Source: Spisula solida (Eukaryota > Mollusca > Bivalvia > Venerida > Mactridae). Taken from it: a stretch of DNA of 64,000 nt. Shown in pieces: positions 60,801-64,000 of the stretch. Numbering within the stretch: the stretch's first letter is position 1; each line of letters opens with the position of its first letter. Below the pieces are notes generated by a model. The model saw only the letters and a program-made list of their open reading frames with translations, was not told the origin of the DNA and did no database searches. The DNA is taken from assembly GCA_947247005.1 (NCBI GenBank), contig OX365950.1, forward strand, positions 8,258,720 to 8,322,719. Direction: 5' to 3'. Position numbers and translations under genes: made by a program.

Positions 60801-63800
60801 TCGCATTACACAATTTGAACAAGACTCAAACACGTACTTCCAAATCGATGTATATATACTGCATTACTCGAACACAGTTCAGTAGGAATATGGCTTCAAA
60901 TAACGTTATTTGTAAAAGATGTATCTGTGTTGCACACAAAATGATACATTTTGTTTAGTACACGCAACACTACAAAATGTTCTTTAATACCAACAAAGCT
61001 TCTGATCAAACCGATGGAATCAACTTCTTACGAAACACTAAACGATTCAAGGTCTATATTTCAAGTGTTTTCATGTTGTTGCGTACCGATAATCTAAAGA
61101 TTAACCGTGGAGTCAAGAAAAATACACTTAATTTTATCAAATTAAGGTCATGTAGATATCGTTTAAAGATTGCTATCAATTTGGTTAAGATTGAACCACA
61201 ATCCGGATGTAATAGTCTTTCCTCCGCTCCTACCTAGTGTGCTAAACTCCTAACTAAAACGCTAAATAATGTGTGGATTTTATGGATCGTAATATTTATA
61301 TGAGCTCATGAACAAAGCCCACAAAAATACCATCCACTGATTCAGTTATGCAATAAATGAGAATAACTGCAAGGTAGGCTATCATCATAGCGATGTTTCT
61401 AGTAAACCAGATTGATTCATGACAAGCTCGCGAGTTTCTTCTGATTGCTCGTGCATTTCTCAAACTTCGAGACACCTAGAGCGCATTGAAATCATTTGTA
61501 ATTGTTTGTGTACTGTATAATTACTCAACTGGATAAGAAAAACAGATCGGATCGCAAAGAAATCATTGCTACCTGCATCCCCACGTGTAACACCATCTGT
61601 ATATTGTTAGGGAACGCATCGTAGTCTGGATATTTTCATGCAATACCTTCCGGTTCAAAGGAAATATACCCTGGTTTATGGAACTGTCTTTTGGATTATC
61701 ACCTTCGTATGATACCGGGAATTCAAACAGGAATATAAACACATTGTATGGAGTACTAGTACATCGTTTAGTCCAATACTACGTTATTTGTGTCGAGCAA
61801 TATTAAACGTCAGAGTCGCAGATTTTTATTCAGTTGTGCTTAGACAAAACATTAGGAATAAAATACGTGAGTGTTAATTATCGGTGTACAAATAACTGTG
61901 TGTGCTTGGATTTCTGTGTTGAAGCATTGCCGCCTAGTTTTTATAGATAACATCTATTATTTTGCGTCACGATATCAAAAAATGTAAGTGATATAACATG
62001 TCTGCATGTGGATATACGCTTTTATGACAGCTTATGACAGCTCCTGGCGTGACTGTGGGAAAATATGCCGGAGTCGTAACTACCTATACAATTTATTACG
62101 AAGGCAATTAATTAATGCCTGTCATCACAATGTGTATTGTTTCCTCCTGTTGCTATTATATTACTATTTACAGCAGTTTCTGCATTTGCAAGGCTGCCAA
62201 AATATTAATTAAATAGTGGGCGGGTTTATTTCTGGTGATAAATAGTAGCCATTGTTTGTATTATGTTACGCAAAACGACGTGATTGACACCCGTCTATTT
62301 ATACCATCAAACTAAGAATCGTGAGATGATACTCAGATATAATAATAGAAAAGTTAAAATAGTATGCATTTAATTATAAACACATAGCTGTAACTATTTA
62401 AATAATTGCAATCAGACTTTTGGTATGTCATGATAGCTCAAAGCTAAAGAAGAGTTGTTTGTGCATTAAATCATTGAAATTTATACTTGATATAAATGAA
62501 GTTGTTTCTCACTGCAACTGTAGCATTAAGAAAGGCATCACGGAGAGATTTGTTCGTGATTAATGATTAGTCAAGAGATTTGTCGAAACAGCAACACATT
62601 TCAAACACTGATAAGATATTTACTCTCAGCTTACTGACGCTATCTTTTACCATTTATTAGCTTCACATCTACATAACTTTCATTTTCTATCTTCCAATTT
62701 CAAAACGAATGTCTGGATATCCCATATGTTTACGTTTTTGCAATTGTGTAACAGAGCATGCTGGTACTGAACGAACACTGGGTGTTTTTGCTATCCAAGG
62801 CATCTCTGTTTTTTCTTGCCGAGAAATCTCAATTGCATAAAAAAGGCTGATTATTTTCTCTGTGTCTATCTCCGCAGTATCTGAAACAATTTAATTTGCA
62901 GTTTTTAAGATTATTTTGTTGCTACATACCCTCTGGGGTGTATACTTTTCTTGGTATGATAGCGACATAAAAGATGTTACATTATGCAAACGTATACTTA
63001 CACTCAACGAACAAGGGATTAGAAATGTGAAGATATTCGGACATAATTTTATTTTATTAATCCAGGTTCAATTTCCAAAAGACTTGTTTTTTACTCTGCA
63101 ATTACGAGATAAATACAGATAGTAAATACCTATAGAGGGATTCTAACCTATACTAGCTTAGCAATGCGCAGTACAAAACCCGTGCGGTTTTGTGTAATGT
63201 GGGATAGATGTCATAATCAATTGTTTATGCCCCTTTTGACTAGAATATCAAACAAATATTTCAAAAACAGTTATTTGCTGCTGAATAATGACTTGAACGC
63301 AAAAACACTACAAGGTGCAACAAAGCACACGCACAAAACACAGCATAACACTAATGTGCATGTTATAAAGTTTTTGTTTCATATCTTATAATGAAGATTA
63401 CATTATAGGAGTGTTGTTTCCGGAACATTTGATGTAGCTAACTGCTAAACCAAAGCCAAAAGTTGTAAAACGTTTAGAAGTAAATATATGTCAGCACATC
63501 CATCGAGTTAAACAGATTTTGATGAACGATAGCATTTATATCGCTACAAGGGACATGTAGAAGGAAACAGCCTTCGGAAATAATTTGAATGATTTGAAAC
63601 ATGTAAGGCCACAAATGAAGTGTTCTTGGTTGTAATACAAACAGTTTTCCGTTACCTGGATCAGCGATAATCTGAATACATTCGTATACACAAGATTAGC
63701 AATGGTTTGATTAAACTCGCATGGGAAATTATTTTGGTGAACGTAAGATAGATACAAAAAGAATATGTTTTGTTCATAAAGATATCATTGAGAAACCTTC

Positions 63801-64000
63801 GTTGGTGGTCGTGGTAATACAGTTCATGCATATTCATTAAATGTACTGGAGCGTATTTATTCTATGTCCCAAACGTAGAACCACGTGTATTTTGTAAATG
63901 TGTGCTGTTATATGTTGGGAATTTAATCGGATTTCAATTATTTAAGATACTAGTAGCAGTTTTAGTATATCAAAATACATAATTTATGCGACATTCTTGT
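57840..64000. other. No gene seen
   Basis: About 6 kb of AT-rich DNA. The longest frame is a minus-strand ORF of 129 codons (58985-59374) with no recognised domain or splice sites. No RNA gene, SINE or tandem array is supported here. Confidence 0.45.

Overview
This is eukaryotic nuclear DNA: AT-rich, intron-dense and crowded with dispersed repeats. Several signs point to a mollusc, most likely a bivalve: tRNA-headed SINEs with a shared central domain, ~110-150 bp period repeats carrying a TCTGTCCGTCC-type block, and many short inverted-repeat DNA elements. The species cannot be named from sequence alone.

The one clearly recognisable host gene is on the plus strand. It is a cyclic nucleotide-binding protein that looks like CNBD2 (CRIS in mouse). 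Ten consecutive coding exons can be joined in phase at GT-AG borders: 52-218, 1127-1200, 1565-1653, 2004-2233, 26504-26658, 27558-27692, 28455-28540, 28794-28889, 29509-29652 and 30784-30894 (or on to a stop at 30930). The 5' end lies before the window. The first CNB domain has an intact phosphate-binding cassette. The second has lost it and is interrupted by an insertion of about 105 residues. A separate large exon at 46164-46966 encodes an acidic region followed by nine EPKPPK-type repeats and ends in TAG. It is clearly under coding constraint, but I could not connect it in phase to the CNBD gene.

The 24-kb intron between exons 4 and 5 (2234-26503) holds most of the structure. It contains six identical tRNA-Phe(GAA) genes on the minus strand, each with a conserved structured 3' trailer and a T5+ terminator, plus truncated copies. 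It also holds a series of DNA elements: a 954-bp element with a near-perfect 8-bp duplication; a 2.9-kb foldback with ~630-bp arms and four sub-terminal motif copies per arm; a possible 10.2-kb element bounded by TACACAGCAAAAATT and CGTACG-rich arrays; a 429-bp hAT-like element with a perfect 8-bp duplication; an 817-bp CAGAG-ended element with a 56-codon ORF; a 590-bp element; and a 1.4-kb element with GTCGCACGAC arrays. Inside the possible 10.2-kb element are two spliced exons (13895-14011 and 15236-15364) ending in a stop, which look like the 3' end of an unrelated gene.

The right half (31-64 kb) is mostly non-coding. It contains a 14-bp minisatellite (32.4-33.4 kb) that creates a false 276-codon ORF, two nearly perfect hairpins, a pogo-like fragment, trinucleotide microsatellites, and a 2.3-kb 34/44-bp minisatellite (55.07-57.38 kb). 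That minisatellite and a 34-bp array at 30.05-30.42 kb both appear to have grown from the ends of one small MITE family. No convincing gene was found from 47 to 64 kb.
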